A DNA stretch of 64,000 nt from Dyella psychrodurans (GCF_003363265.1 NZ_QRBF01000001.1:1210451-1274450); one strand, 5' to 3'; counted from the first letter of the stretch, positions 8,973-18,740 are shown. The notes: a model not told the origin generated them from the letters alone. Numbers and translations are program-made.

Positions 8973-10508
8973 TCACGAACGTCCTGCCGTTGCCGGCACC
9001 TTGCTCGCGGCACCTTGCGGATAGGGAAACAGCTTGATCAGCGGCACGGAGATGCCGTCATCGCCGACGACGCGACAATGCGTGCGATCGAGTTCGCGCG
9101 GATCGTCCACACCGCAGCTGTGCGCGATGATGCCCACTTCGTGCATCACGTTCTTTGCGTAGTTCGCGACACGCACGCTCTTGTCCGTCACCACCAATCC
9201 GCGTTGCAGCCGCGGGTTCTGCGTGGTGATGCCGGTGGGACAGGTGTTGCGGTTGCATTGCAACGACTGGATGCATCCCAGCGCCAGCATGAATCCGCGC
9301 GCGGAATTGACGAAATCCGCGCCCATGGAAAGCGCCCAGGCCACGTCGTACGCCGTAATGCACTTGCCTGAGCAGATGACCTTGATGCGGTCGCGCAGGC
9401 CTTTCTCGATCAGCGTGTTCACCAGCGCAGGCAACGCTTCATGCAGCGGCAGGCCGACGCCTTCCATCAGTGTCTGCGGCGCCGCACCCGTGCCGCCTTC
9501 GGAACCATCGACGATGATGAAATCCGGCGCGCTTTCGATGCCGCGCTTATGGACCTCGTCGCACAACTCCTCGATCCACTCCAAGCCGCCGAACACGGCC
9601 TTGAAGCCGGTCGGTTTACCGGTGAGATCGCGGATGTGTTTGATCGCATCCATCAGTTGCGGCACGTTGGCGATATCCAGGTGCCGGTTCGGACTCTGCG
9701 AATCCTGGCCCACCGGAATACCGCGAATCGCCGCGATTTCCGGCGTCACCTTCGCCGCCGGCAACAAGCCGCCCATGCCCGGCTTCGCACCCTGGCCAAG
9801 CTTGATACTGACCATCCTCACCTGCTTGTGCGCGCAGATGGCCAGCAACTTCTGATCGTCCAGCTTGCCATCGGGCGTGCGGACGCCGTATTTCGCCGTA
9901 CCGATCTCGAACACGATGTCACAACCGCCTTCCAGGTGATACGGCGCGAGGCCGCCCTCGCCCGTATCCATCCAGATGCCTGCCTTGGCCGCGCCGATGG
10001 AAAGCGCACGCACCGCCGGCGCGGAAAGCGCGCCGAAGCTCATCGCGGAGATGTTGAAGAACGCGGCGTGGTCATAGGGCTCTCGCGCATACGGCCCCAT
10101 GCGCACGGGCTTGGGTTTGACGTGATGATCGCCCAGGGCCGGAAACGCCGCATTGACGAAAAACGGCACGCCCTCTCCGCGCAGATCGCGCGTGGAGCCG
10201 AAAGCGTTGGTGTTTTCCGTATTCTTCGCCGCGCGATAGACCCACATGCGTTCGGCGCGGTTGAACGGCAATTCTTCGCGATCGCTGGAGAAAAGATACT
10301 GACGGAAAAATTCGCCCAGGTGCAGGAAGAAGTAACGGAAATGCCCGATCACCGGATAGTTGCGCAGCACCGAATTGTGCGTCTGGTTGCGGTCGACCAC
10401 CCAGACCACCAGCACCACCAGAATCGCGATGACCAGCAGCAGCACGAATAGCAGCGCAAAGGTTTCCACCAGCACCACCAACCAATGCGAAAAGCCCGTC
10501 GATTCCAT
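8973..10508 (-). CDS. Membrane-anchored FMN-binding glutamate synthase family protein
   Basis: A 511-aa protein homologous to the synthase (FMN) domain of GltB but lacking the glutamine amidotransferase domain. An N-terminal hydrophobic segment (about 10-36, LVVLVETFALLFVLLLVIAI) anchors it in the membrane. Conserved blocks include TGEGGLAPYH, SIKLGQGAKPGMGGLLP, the glycine-rich IVDGSEGGTGAAP and the iron-sulfur cysteine region QSLQCNRNTCPTGI. Substrate and partner are unknown; stand-alone proteins of this kind are annotated only as 'glutamate synthase-like'. A reaction on glutamate is not proven. Confidence 0.88.
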   Translation of the reverse strand: MESTGFSHWLVVLVETFALLFVLLLVIAILVVLVVWVVDRNQTHNSVLRNYPVIGHFRYFFLHLGEFFRQYLFSSDREELPFNRAERMWVYRAAKNTENTNAFGSTRDLRGEGVPFFVNAAFPALGDHHVKPKPVRMGPYAREPYDHAAFFNISAMSFGALSAPAVRALSIGAAKAGIWMDTGEGGLAPYHLEGGCDIVFEIGTAKYGVRTPDGKLDDQKLLAICAHKQVRMVSIKLGQGAKPGMGGLLPAAKVTPEIAAIRGIPVGQDSQSPNRHLDIANVPQLMDAIKHIRDLTGKPTGFKAVFGGLEWIEELCDEVHKRGIESAPDFIIVDGSEGGTGAAPQTLMEGVGLPLHEALPALVNTLIEKGLRDRIKVICSGKCITAYDVAWALSMGADFVNSARGFMLALGCIQSLQCNRNTCPTGITTQNPRLQRGLVVTDKSVRVANYAKNVMHEVGIIAHSCGVDDPRELDRTHCRVVGDDGISVPLIKLFPYPQGAASKVPATAGRS

Positions 10509-10575
10509 AACCGCTCCCCGTTCAGCGACCGCTGTAGTGATCTAGCCGTGCGCACACCGCAGGCACCTTCGGATT

Positions 10576-11757
10576 CTACAACTCCGTGCGAATGGCTTTC
10601 GCGGCGCGAATCGCCTTCGCCTTGGCTGCCTCGATATCCGTATCGCGCGCCAGCGTGACAGCCATGCGACGACGCCCTTTCACTTCGGGTTTGCCGAAGA
10701 TGCGCAATTGCGTATCGGGCTCGACCAGCGCATCGGCGACGCCGTGATAGCGCGGCGCACGTCCCTCGCCTTCCACCAGCACGGCACAGGACGCGGACGG
10801 ACCGCTCTGGCGGATCACCGGGATCGGCAGGCCGAGAATGGCGCGCGCGTGTAGCGCAAATTCGGACAGGTCTTGCGAAATCAGCGTGACCAGCCCGGTG
10901 TCGTGCGGACGCGGACTGACCTCGGAGAAAACGACGTCGTCGCCCTTGACGAAAAATTCGACGCCAAAAACGCCCCATCCGCCCAGGGCGGTGGTGATCG
11001 CCTCCGCCTGACGTTGCGCCTGGGCCAAGGCCGCGGAACTCATCGGTTGCGGCTGCCAGGATTCGCGATAGTCCCCGTCTTCCTGACGGTGTCCGATCGG
11101 CGCGCAGAACTGGGTGCCGTCCTTGTGCCTGACGGTGAGCAACGTGATTTCGTAATCGAACGGCACGAATCCTTCGACGATTACGCGGCCCTTGCCCGCA
11201 CGCCCGCCGGACTGGGCATAGTCCCACGCCTCCTGGACCTCGGACGCATCGCGCACGATGCTCTGACCCTTACCCGACGAACTCATCACCGGCTTGATCA
11301 CAAAGGGGTAGCCGATGGCGGCGATCGCAGCGCGATACTCCGGCTCCGTCTCGCAGAAACGATAGGGCGAGGTGGGCAGTCCCAGTTCCTCGGCAGCGAG
11401 CCTGCGGATGCCTTCGCGGTCCATCGTCAGCCACGCGGCGCGGGCGGTCGGGATCACACGCAGGCCTTCTTTTTCCAGCTCCACCAGCGTGGGCGTATGA
11501 ATGGCCTCGATTTCGGGAACCACCAGATCGGGCCGTTCCTGGGCGATCACGTTGCGCAGCGCGGTGCCATCCAGCATGTCGATCACATGGCTGCGGTGCG
11601 CCACCTGCATGGCGGGCGCGTCGGCATAGCGGTCGACGGCGATGACCTCCACGGCGTATCGCTGCAACTCGATGGCAACCTCTTTGCCCAGTTCGCCCGA
11701 TCCGAGCAAAAGCACCTTCAAGGCATGGTCGGAATGGGGCGTGCCGAACGGCTTCAT
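10576..11757 (-). CDS. purT: Formate-dependent phosphoribosylglycinamide formyltransferase PurT
   Basis: ATP-grasp enzyme that formylates GAR with formate and ATP in purine synthesis, the folate-independent alternative to PurN. The 393-aa protein has the nucleotide-binding [17 protein letters not shown], the [18 protein letters not shown]-grasp loop, [20 protein letters not shown] with metal-binding acidic residues, and [10 protein letters not shown] chose the ATG at 11757 ([19 protein letters not shown]) over an in-frame ATG at 11781, because GGAGA lies 5 nt upstream of the former and it gives the family length. Confidence 0.96.
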   Translation of the reverse strand: MKPFGTPHSDHALKVLLLGSGELGKEVAIELQRYAVEVIAVDRYADAPAMQVAHRSHVIDMLDGTALRNVIAQERPDLVVPEIEAIHTPTLVELEKEGLRVIPTARAAWLTMDREGIRRLAAEELGLPTSPYRFCETEPEYRAAIAAIGYPFVIKPVMSSSGKGQSIVRDASEVQEAWDYAQSGGRAGKGRVIVEGFVPFDYEITLLTVRHKDGTQFCAPIGHRQEDGDYRESWQPQPMSSAALAQAQRQAEAITTALGGWGVFGVEFFVKGDDVVFSEVSPRPHDTGLVTLISQDLSEFALHARAILGLPIPVIRQSGPSASCAVLVEGEGRAPRYHGVADALVEPDTQLRIFGKPEVKGRRRMAVTLARDTDIEAAKAKAIRAAKAIRTEL

Positions 11758-11835
11758 CGAGGTCTCCGGTAAAAGCCCCATTCTACCCCTGGGCTTTGAT
11801 GTTCACGATTCGACTGCAAAGACACGGTGCACGCA

Positions 11836-12222
11836 TTACTGAATCGATTGGCTTTTCGCATGCAACGCCAACCCCAGCGCAATCCAGCCCACGATAAAGG
11901 CCACTCCACCAAAAGGAGTGGCAAGGCCGATCGTGCGATATCCGCCCAGAGCCAGCGCGTAAAGGCTGCCGCTGAACAGTACGATGCCAAGCCCGAAAGC
12001 GAGCGAAGCGATGCGAGCCGCTTTTTGTCGCCCGCAAAGCACCGCCAACCCAAGCGCCAGTGCATGCCAGAAATGGTATTCAACGGCGGTGTGCCACAAC
12101 TCGTAATGGGCAGCGTCAAGCGTGCCGCGTAAACCGTGCGCGCCGAAAGCGCCCAGCAGCACGGCGCTGGCACCTGCGAGACCCGCTAGCAAACCATCGC
12201 GATGACGGACAAGTTGTCGCAC
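11836..12222 (-). CDS. DUF423 small membrane protein
   Basis: A 128-aa membrane protein of the DUF423 (YgdD-like) family, function unknown. It has four hydrophobic segments and the family signature GAFGAHGLRG near the N-terminus, followed by YHFWHALALGL and a final helix ending near LALHAKSQSIQ. I chose the GTG at 12222 because GGAAGG lies 6 nt upstream and the resulting length is typical. In-frame ATGs at 12252 and 12390 would add residues unlike the family. It is divergent from the SCO gene, with a short shared promoter region. Confidence 0.85.
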   Translation of the reverse strand: MRQLVRHRDGLLAGLAGASAVLLGAFGAHGLRGTLDAAHYELWHTAVEYHFWHALALGLAVLCGRQKAARIASLAFGLGIVLFSGSLYALALGGYRTIGLATPFGGVAFIVGWIALGLALHAKSQSIQ

Positions 12223-12303
12223 GAAAACCCTTCCTTCGCCTGAGAAAACCATGGATCGCCACGTGTGGCGTATGCTCGCAGGATCGACCACCGGGATTCT
12301 TGC

Positions 12304-12921
12304 ATGAAGCTGTTGCGTCTCGCCCGCCTGATTTGTCTTTTGACGATATTGCTTGCAAGCCTGTCGATGAGTGCCTGCCATCAGGATCAACCGCCACCGT
12401 GGCAGCTATCGGATATCTCAGGTCACATGCCCGACCTGTCCTTCCAGCTGACCGACGATCAGGGCAAGACCGTCACCGCTGCCGACTATCGCGGCAAGGT
12501 TACCCTGTTGTACTTCGGCTACACGCATTGTCCCGACGTATGTCCATTGACGCTGGCGCATCTGCATGTGGTGATGCAACAGCTGGGCAAGCTTTCCGAT
12601 GGCGTGCGCATTCTTTTCGTAAGCGTCGATCCGACGCGCGATACGCCAGCGGTGCTGCACGGCTACGTCAGTGCGTTCGATCCACATGCCGTAGGGCTTA
12701 CCGGCTCGCCTTCCGATGTCGAGGCGCTGACCAAACGCTATCGCGCCGCCTTCACCCGCGAGCCCGGCAAAGCCGATGGCAGCTACGATGTCAGCCATAG
12801 TTCGGGCATCTATATCTTCGATGGCAACGGCAAGGCGCGGTTACTGGCCACGCCCGCCGATACGCAAGACAAGCTGGTGCACGATCTGCATCTGCTGCTC
12901 AGCCCCGGAGACACGACGTGA
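12304..12921 (+). CDS. SCO-family copper metallochaperone lipoprotein
   Basis: Thioredoxin-fold copper protein (SCO1/SenC/PrrC family) that helps deliver copper to the Cu-A centre of cytochrome c oxidase. The 205-aa protein begins with a lipoprotein-type signal (LASLSMSAC, acylated C25). The copper ligands are visible as CPDVC (C76, C80) and H165 in YDVSHSSG, with FVSVDPTRDTP between them. Its stop overlaps the start of the PCuAC gene, a standard pairing for Cu-A assembly. Confidence 0.93.
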   Translation: MKLLRLARLICLLTILLASLSMSACHQDQPPPWQLSDISGHMPDLSFQLTDDQGKTVTAADYRGKVTLLYFGYTHCPDVCPLTLAHLHVVMQQLGKLSDGVRILFVSVDPTRDTPAVLHGYVSAFDPHAVGLTGSPSDVEALTKRYRAAFTREPGKADGSYDVSHSSGIYIFDGNGKARLLATPADTQDKLVHDLHLLLSPGDTT

Positions 12922-13373
12922 TGCTATGTCGCCTGCTTTTTTTGCTGGCATCGGGCGTGATGCTTGCGGGTCGCGCACAGGCCGCGGAAGCCGATCACGT
13001 CACGGCAAGCCACGCATGGATTCGCCTGCTGCCGGGCGAACTGCCCGCCAGCGGCTACGTTGCCTTGCGAAATAATGGCGTATCGAACGCCGTATTGGTC
13101 GGAGCACATAGCAAGGCCTACGCGTCGGTAATGCTTCATCAAAGCACGCAGGACGCCGGCGGCATGGATCGGATGACCACGGTGAGCCGCCTCGCCATTC
13201 CGGCACAGGGCGAGGTATCGCTGGCCCCGGCGAGTTACCATCTGATGCTCGAGCAAGCAGCCAGTCCGCCCAAAGTGGGTGACACTATCGACATCACCCT
13301 CGACTTCGCCGACGGCAGCCACTTGCCCGTAGCGTTTCTTGTTCGTCCCGCCAACGCAGCCGATGCGAACTGA
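12921..13373 (+). CDS. Periplasmic copper chaperone PCuA(C)
   Basis: Cu(I)-binding periplasmic chaperone of the PCuAC/DUF461 family that works with SCO in building the Cu-A site. The 150-aa protein has a signal peptide (cleavage near AQA/AE, residue 22). The family copper motif is present as H73, M85, H107 and M109: the M-X21-H-X-M spacing is exact, and the residue after the first His is Gln rather than Met. The ATG at 12921 overlaps the preceding TGA by one base; a GTG at 12918 is an alternative. Confidence 0.9.
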   Translation: MLCRLLFLLASGVMLAGRAQAAEADHVTASHAWIRLLPGELPASGYVALRNNGVSNAVLVGAHSKAYASVMLHQSTQDAGGMDRMTTVSRLAIPAQGEVSLAPASYHLMLEQAASPPKVGDTIDITLDFADGSHLPVAFLVRPANAADAN

Positions 13374-13396
13374 GCCGCCATTCATACAAGTCTTCC

Positions 13397-14167
13397 ATGC
13401 GCGTCTATGCCGTCTCTGACCTGCACCTGGACTACGCCTCCAATCGTGAGTGGCTGGAGCAGTTGTCCCGGCGCGAATACCAACACGATGCGCTGATACT
13501 CGCGGGCGACATCTCGGACAAGCTCGCTCTGCTTGCGGAAGGGTTCAAGGCGCTGAAAGATCGCTTCTCGGCGGTCCTGTACGTACCCGGGAATCACGAT
13601 CTATGGGTGTCGCGCGATGGCATGCGCGACTCCATCGAGAAATTCGAGGCAGTGCGCGACGTCGCCATCCGGCATGACGTTCACGTCGATCCTTATCGTC
13701 ACGGCGATCTCGCCATCGCTCCGCTGCTTGGGTGGTACGACTATTCCTTCGGCGAACCCGACGATTTTCTCAAGGGCGCATGGGTGGACTATCGTGCCTG
13801 CCGCTGGCCGGAAGGTTATGACGATGCGGCAGTGACGCGGTTCTTCACGGACCAAAATCCAGTCGCGCCATCGTCAGCGATCGACGGTGCGAGCAAGATC
13901 ATTACCTTTTCGCATTTTCTGCCACGCATCGATCTCATGCCCGAACGCATCCCGACCCGGCATCGCAAGATCTATCCCGTACTGGGCTCCACCATCCTGG
14001 AAACGCAGCTCAGGCAATTGGGCTCAAGCATGCACGTGTACGGACACAGTCACGTGAATCGACAGCTTACGCTCGATGGCGTCACTTACATCAACAATGC
14101 CTTTGGCTATCCGTCGGAAGCCCATTTCACCGGCCGCCGCCTGCTGCACATTCACACTGAACCTTAG
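13397..14167 (+). CDS. Metallophosphoesterase, calcineurin-like
   Basis: A 256-aa predicted metal-dependent phosphoesterase, substrate unknown. It carries the classical dimetal motifs in order: DLH at 8-10 (SDLHLDYA), GDISD (about 37-41), GNHDLW (about 65-70), a later TFSHFLPR histidine and the C-terminal GHSH (VYGHSHVNRQ). It has no signal peptide, so it is cytoplasmic. It starts 23 bp after the PCuAC stop and may be co-transcribed with it; it converges on the CtaG-family gene 7 bp away. Confidence 0.88.
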   Translation: MRVYAVSDLHLDYASNREWLEQLSRREYQHDALILAGDISDKLALLAEGFKALKDRFSAVLYVPGNHDLWVSRDGMRDSIEKFEAVRDVAIRHDVHVDPYRHGDLAIAPLLGWYDYSFGEPDDFLKGAWVDYRACRWPEGYDDAAVTRFFTDQNPVAPSSAIDGASKIITFSHFLPRIDLMPERIPTRHRKIYPVLGSTILETQLRQLGSSMHVYGHSHVNRQLTLDGVTYINNAFGYPSEAHFTGRRLLHIHTEP

Positions 14168-14174
14168 AGACTTT

Positions 14175-15071
14175 TCAACCGTGACTGCCTGCAGACGCAG
14201 CGCTCACCTGCGACTGAGCAGCACGCGACTGGCGCCGGATACGGCCGCTGCGCGAAAGACGCAGCCATTGCCGCATCGCCAGCAGGCCACCGATGGTCTC
14301 GATCGTCGCCGCCGGTACCCAGATGATGATGCCGCCGATCAATTGCCCGGTGAAAACGTTGAAGTCGAAGGCACGGCCGCAAATCTCGAAAATCGGGTAG
14401 AGATCGCTCTTGGAGAAGGTGATGATGGCGCCGGCGAGGATCTGCGGTGTCATGGTGATGCCGGGCGAAAGCACACGCAAACCCGGGATCATGCGCCCTG
14501 GCGGACGCGGCCGGTGATCGAGCACCAGCCACCAGTAGACGAAGCCGCTCACGATCATCGACCAGTTCATGAAGCGATAGACGCGCCAGTCCAGCATCGC
14601 CATCGTCTGCATGGAAGGGATCAGCCAGATCAGGATGAAGGCCACGAACAGGATCGTTGCAATCGCAGGATTGAGCAGTACCGCACTCACCAGGCGCCAT
14701 GGCCACGTCCGCAACGCGGGGCGAAGCATGTGCACGCGCCAGCTCAACGGCATGCCCGCGCGCAAAACCGACCCCGGATAGGAAGCCATGATCACCAGCG
14801 GTGCGATGTGATGCAGCAGCAATTGCTGGATGCGGTGCATGAAGAATTCATGCTCGGCATAGAAATCGAAATACGTGTGAAGCGTCAGATAGACGATCGT
14901 CATGCCTGACCAGAACGCCAAGCGGCGCCCGCCGCTCACCGGCAACTTGCGGCTCCCACGCCAATACAGCACACACACGGCCAGGAATGTCCCGAGGAAG
15001 ACCCACGAGAATTCCCAGGGAATGATCCATTTCAACAAGACGGCGATCATCGACCCGATCCACATCACCAT
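14175..15071 (-). CDS. CtaG/caa3-type cytochrome c oxidase assembly family membrane protein
   Basis: A 298-aa polytopic membrane protein of the Caa3_CtaG family, which is linked to copper handling and cytochrome oxidase maturation. About seven hydrophobic helices are visible, with conserved histidines in the first half (EHEFFMHRIQQLLLHHIAPLV's MHRIQQLLLHH stretch) and in VLDHRPRPPGRM. The C-terminus is a basic cytoplasmic tail. The location next to SCO and PCuAC supports a role in oxidase copper assembly, although it is on the opposite strand. Confidence 0.85.
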   Translation of the reverse strand: MVMWIGSMIAVLLKWIIPWEFSWVFLGTFLAVCVLYWRGSRKLPVSGGRRLAFWSGMTIVYLTLHTYFDFYAEHEFFMHRIQQLLLHHIAPLVIMASYPGSVLRAGMPLSWRVHMLRPALRTWPWRLVSAVLLNPAIATILFVAFILIWLIPSMQTMAMLDWRVYRFMNWSMIVSGFVYWWLVLDHRPRPPGRMIPGLRVLSPGITMTPQILAGAIITFSKSDLYPIFEICGRAFDFNVFTGQLIGGIIIWVPAATIETIGGLLAMRQWLRLSRSGRIRRQSRAAQSQVSAASAGSHG

Positions 15072-15144
15072 GTAGCGGCAACGACCCAGCTTAAATCACG
15101 GCAACTTTTACCCGGCAGGATGCGCTTGCGGCATATTGCCACCT

Positions 15145-17070
15145 TCATGTGCGCTGGCGCCGGTTGCGCCGCGTGCGACGCCAGCCATACAGCAAGCCGA
15201 TCGCCGTAATCAGCATGGGCAGCAGCACGATGTTGATCATCTTCAGCTGCATGCCCAGCGCATCGATTTCGGCATTCAACTGGTGCTGCACATCGCGCAA
15301 TTCCTTGCTGATTTCCAGCTCGCGCTTCAGGAATTGCTCGATCTCGTGCTTCTGCTCGGTGCTGGTCGAGTCATCGCGCGCCCCCTTGGCCGGCTGCAAC
15401 TCGTCCAGTCGCTGCTTGGTGTCGGCCAGTTCGCTTTCCAGTTCCTGTTCCTTCTGCAGGAATTTTCGGTCGGCAGCGCGTTTCAGTGCGAGCACATGGC
15501 TGAAGGGACGCTGTGAGCTGGAACGGCCGCGAATGGAAAGCAGTGCCGACGAACCGCTGAGGTTGTCCACCAGATTGGTGATGAAATCGCCATTGTTCGC
15601 AAGCGCGCTCAACATCGGCTGCCCCAGGAGGAAGGTCTGCGTCTCCACCCAAAGGCGGTCGGTCAGCAGATCCGTATCGGCAACCAGAATGATCTCGGCA
15701 TTGGTCGCCGATTCCGCCAGATGTCCAGGCTTCTTGGCGAGTTCGGGGAATGCGCTGACAAAGGGACCGCGCAGGCGCGCCGCGATCACGTAGTTCTGCC
15801 CTTGCGGCTGATAGCCCTGCAGCAGGCTGGTGGGGTTGTTGCTCGCTTCGATCACACGCTGCGTAGGAACGACTTCGGCATCGGCGCTACTTTGCACCAG
15901 CGGAATCAATCGCGTGGTGGCGTTGGGCAGAAGATCGAAGTGCCCTGCCGAGGAAACGTAGATGCGCTGCAGGCTGGAGGTCACGACGTCGTCGCGATTG
16001 AGCTCCTGCGCGCCCAGGCCCAGCATCGCCGGATGGGCCAGATTCGCGCCCGCCAGTTCGATCTGCAGCGCGCGTCCGCGATCGAGTACGACCTGATCCG
16101 GACTGTAAGAAACGCCCCAATCGGCAAACAAACGCGGCAGGTTGGAGCTGTGGTTATTGGTGGCGCTTGTCGCATCGTCGACGAACGGAGTGGGATCGGA
16201 TTCCGCCAGCGGATCCACGAAGACCACCAGATGCCCACCTTCAAGCACGTATTGATCCAGCGCATATTGCGCATCGTTTGGCAGATTCTTGGGATGGATC
16301 AGCAGCACGACCTGGATGCTCTTGTCGATCTGCTTGAGTTTGTCCGGACTCAACGTCTCCACATCGAAAAGCTGCTGCAGCTGTCGCATGACCGTCCATG
16401 GCTGTGCGCCTTGCGGAGGGTCTCCCATCACCGGGAGGCTGCTGATGACGCCGATGCGCGGCCTCTGCGGTTCGCTCAGCTGATACAGCAACTTGGCGAT
16501 GTCGTACTCAAGGAACGTTTCACGGCCTGGATCGAAAAAAGGAATGGCCAGGCTGCGGTCGGTCGATTTTCCATCGATGTCGTCCGGCAGGTCGGCGGCC
16601 ACATCCGAGGGATTGTCCGCACCGGTTTGTCGCGTGGCACCGACGAGACCGAAGAAGATGCGCTCCCCGTTGGTGCCGCCGCTGATCGGCGTGAGGCCAT
16701 TGCCCTCGGCACTCGCTTCATCGTCGGAGTAAGGCACCGGATCGACCACTTGCAAGCGGATGCGCCCATGAGAACGCGCCACCATCTCTTGCAGCATCTC
16801 GTTGACGCGCTGCTCGTAACTGCGCAGTTGCGGCAAATCGCGTGTCGCGTGCTGGGAAAAGTACAGCGTGAGCCATAGCGGGCGGCGCGCGCTGTCGATG
16901 ATCTGCTGCGTACCTGTCGAGAGCGTGTAGAGATGGTCTTGCGTGAGGTCGAACCGCTCGGGCTCGAGCCACCGGCTGGTGACCAGCGCAAGGGTGCAAT
17001 ACGACACGATCAACGCGATCAACGCACTGAACAGGAGGGTACGCCGGCGGAATAATGGGCGCGGTATCAC
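15145..17070 (-). CDS. GldG-family ABC system auxiliary protein
   Basis: A 641-aa membrane-anchored protein of the GldG / 'ABC-type uncharacterized transport system' family. It has one N-terminal helix (about 11-33), a large periplasmic region, and, after a coiled-coil-prone stretch (QKEQELESELADTKQRLDEL and following, about 535-600), a single C-terminal helix (INIVLLPMLITAIGLLYGW) and a basic tail. The start is a GTG directly abutting the permease stop (TGAGTG), so it is translated from the same message. In Bacteroidetes GldG serves gliding; in proteobacteria the substrate is unknown. Confidence 0.88.
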   Translation of the reverse strand: MIPRPLFRRRTLLFSALIALIVSYCTLALVTSRWLEPERFDLTQDHLYTLSTGTQQIIDSARRPLWLTLYFSQHATRDLPQLRSYEQRVNEMLQEMVARSHGRIRLQVVDPVPYSDDEASAEGNGLTPISGGTNGERIFFGLVGATRQTGADNPSDVAADLPDDIDGKSTDRSLAIPFFDPGRETFLEYDIAKLLYQLSEPQRPRIGVISSLPVMGDPPQGAQPWTVMRQLQQLFDVETLSPDKLKQIDKSIQVVLLIHPKNLPNDAQYALDQYVLEGGHLVVFVDPLAESDPTPFVDDATSATNNHSSNLPRLFADWGVSYSPDQVVLDRGRALQIELAGANLAHPAMLGLGAQELNRDDVVTSSLQRIYVSSAGHFDLLPNATTRLIPLVQSSADAEVVPTQRVIEASNNPTSLLQGYQPQGQNYVIAARLRGPFVSAFPELAKKPGHLAESATNAEIILVADTDLLTDRLWVETQTFLLGQPMLSALANNGDFITNLVDNLSGSSALLSIRGRSSSQRPFSHVLALKRAADRKFLQKEQELESELADTKQRLDELQPAKGARDDSTSTEQKHEIEQFLKRELEISKELRDVQHQLNAEIDALGMQLKMINIVLLPMLITAIGLLYGWRRTRRNRRQRT

Positions 17071-17805
17071 TCAATGACTCCGCTTCATATCGAGCACCAA
17101 TACGCCAGCCGTCAGCCACGCAGCGATGGTGAGCACGAAATACAAAAGATCGCGCACATCCAGCACACCGCGCGCGATCGCCTCGTAGTGACGCACCATG
17201 GACAGATGCGCCACGGCATTCACCAGTCTGCGAGGCAGCGCGCCCTGGAAGAAATCCAGCACCTGCGACTGGCCGACGAGAATCAACAACACGCACACGA
17301 CGGCCGTGAGAATGAAAGCCACCACCTGGCTGCTCGTCAGCGTGGACAGGCATGCGCCGATGGCAAGAAACGCACCGGCCATCAACCAACTGCCGATGTA
17401 GCCTGCGACGATGATGCCGTTGTCCGGCGATCCAAGGTAATTGACCGTGATCCAGATCGGAAACGTCAGCAACAACGCCAGCCCCACGAAAAACCACGCG
17501 GCCAGGAACTTGCCGAGCATCGCCTGCCACAGCGTCGCTGGCAGGGTCATCAGTAGTTCCAGCGTTCCGCCTTTCGCCTCTTCGGCCCACAAGCGCATCG
17601 ACACTGCCGGCACCAGAATGAGATAAAGCCAGGGGTGCATGACAAAGAACGGTTGAAGATCGGCGATGCCCCGATCGTAGAAGTCGCCTGCGTAGAACGT
17701 CAGGATGCCCGACAGCACCAGGAAGATCACCAGAAACACATACGCAACCGGCGTGACGAAATAACTGCGCAGTTCGCGACGCATGATGGCCATCGTGGGA
17801 CTCAT
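17071..17805 (-). CDS. ABC transporter permease, GldF/ABC-2 type
   Basis: A 244-aa integral membrane permease with six predicted helices, pairing with the upstream ATPase and downstream GldG-like protein. It begins MSPTMAIMRRELRSYFVTPVA, the typical amphipathic interface helix of ABC-2 permeases, and includes RLWAEEAKGGTLELLMTLP, the conserved cytoplasmic loop. The ATG at 17805 overlaps the ATPase stop by 4 bp (ATGA). The open frame extends further upstream but overlaps the ATPase gene there and is not coding. Confidence 0.9.
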   Translation of the reverse strand: MSPTMAIMRRELRSYFVTPVAYVFLVIFLVLSGILTFYAGDFYDRGIADLQPFFVMHPWLYLILVPAVSMRLWAEEAKGGTLELLMTLPATLWQAMLGKFLAAWFFVGLALLLTFPIWITVNYLGSPDNGIIVAGYIGSWLMAGAFLAIGACLSTLTSSQVVAFILTAVVCVLLILVGQSQVLDFFQGALPRRLVNAVAHLSMVRHYEAIARGVLDVRDLLYFVLTIAAWLTAGVLVLDMKRSH

Positions 17806-18740
17806 GGCTGTGTCTCCACGTCGGCGCCAAGCGTTATCTGGCGGAACACCTCGTCCAGGCGCCCGCGCTCGAGTTGAATTTCCGAGACTTCCAGGCCTTG
17901 CTGGCGAAGCAGCGTTTCCACCGGCTCCAAGATCCGCTCGCCGGGTTTGGGAAATACCGTGATGCGGCCATCCAGCGGATCCACTTCGATACCGGCGACT
18001 TGCGGCAGGCGTCCGAGCATTTCCTGCGAGATGGCACTGCCTGCGGCGCTGAACGACACGGCGCCGTGGTACCGCGAACGCGCTTCGAGCTCCGCCGGCG
18101 TCGCATCCGCGCGCAGCCGTCCGCCGGCGATGATCACGACGCGGTTGCACAACGCATGCACTTCCTCGAGCAGATGCGTGGAAATCAGAATGGTGCGCTC
18201 GCGGGCCATCGCGTCGATCAACTGACGGACCGTGTGCTTCTGATTGGGGTCGAGGCCGTCGGTGGGCTCGTCCAGCATCAGCACCGGCGGATCGTGCACG
18301 ATGGCCTGCGCAAGACCGACGCGTCGGCGCAAGCCCTTGGACAGCGTGTCGACGCTGACATTCAACGCTTCTTCCAGTTGCAGGCGACCCACGACTTCAT
18401 CAAAGCGACGGCGCCCCACATCGGAGCGCAATCCGCGCATGCGCATGACGAAGATCAGGAATTCGCGCACGGTCATCTCACCATAGCTGGGCGCGCCTTC
18501 CGGCAAATAGCCGAGCGCGCGCTTGGCTTTCAGCGGCTCCTTGATCACATCGTGACCGCATACGCGCGCCGTACCCGCAGTGGGAGCGAGAAAGCCGGCG
18601 ATCATGCGCATCGCCGTGGTCTTGCCGGCGCCGTTGGGACCCAACAGGCCCAGCACCTGTCCCGGCTCGGCGTAGATGCTCAGCGCATCCACGGCGGTCA
18701 AATGGCCATAGCGCTTCGTGAGCTTGTCAGTCTCGATCAT
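17802..18740 (-). CDS. ABC transporter ATP-binding protein, GldA-like
   Basis: A 312-aa ATPase, first gene of the three-gene Gld-type ABC operon. It has Walker A GPNGAGKTT (34-42), signature LSKGLRRRVGLAQA, Walker B with VLMLDEPTDGLDP and an H-loop ISTHLLEEV. A C-terminal extension of about 80 residues (RYHGAVSFSAAGS...) is usual for ABC-2 ATPases of this branch. Start chosen at the ATG at 18740 (MIETDKLTKRYGHLTAVDAL). Confidence 0.93.
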   Translation of the reverse strand: MIETDKLTKRYGHLTAVDALSIYAEPGQVLGLLGPNGAGKTTAMRMIAGFLAPTAGTARVCGHDVIKEPLKAKRALGYLPEGAPSYGEMTVREFLIFVMRMRGLRSDVGRRRFDEVVGRLQLEEALNVSVDTLSKGLRRRVGLAQAIVHDPPVLMLDEPTDGLDPNQKHTVRQLIDAMARERTILISTHLLEEVHALCNRVVIIAGGRLRADATPAELEARSRYHGAVSFSAAGSAISQEMLGRLPQVAGIEVDPLDGRITVFPKPGERILEPVETLLRQQGLEVSEIQLERGRLDEVFRQITLGADVETQP

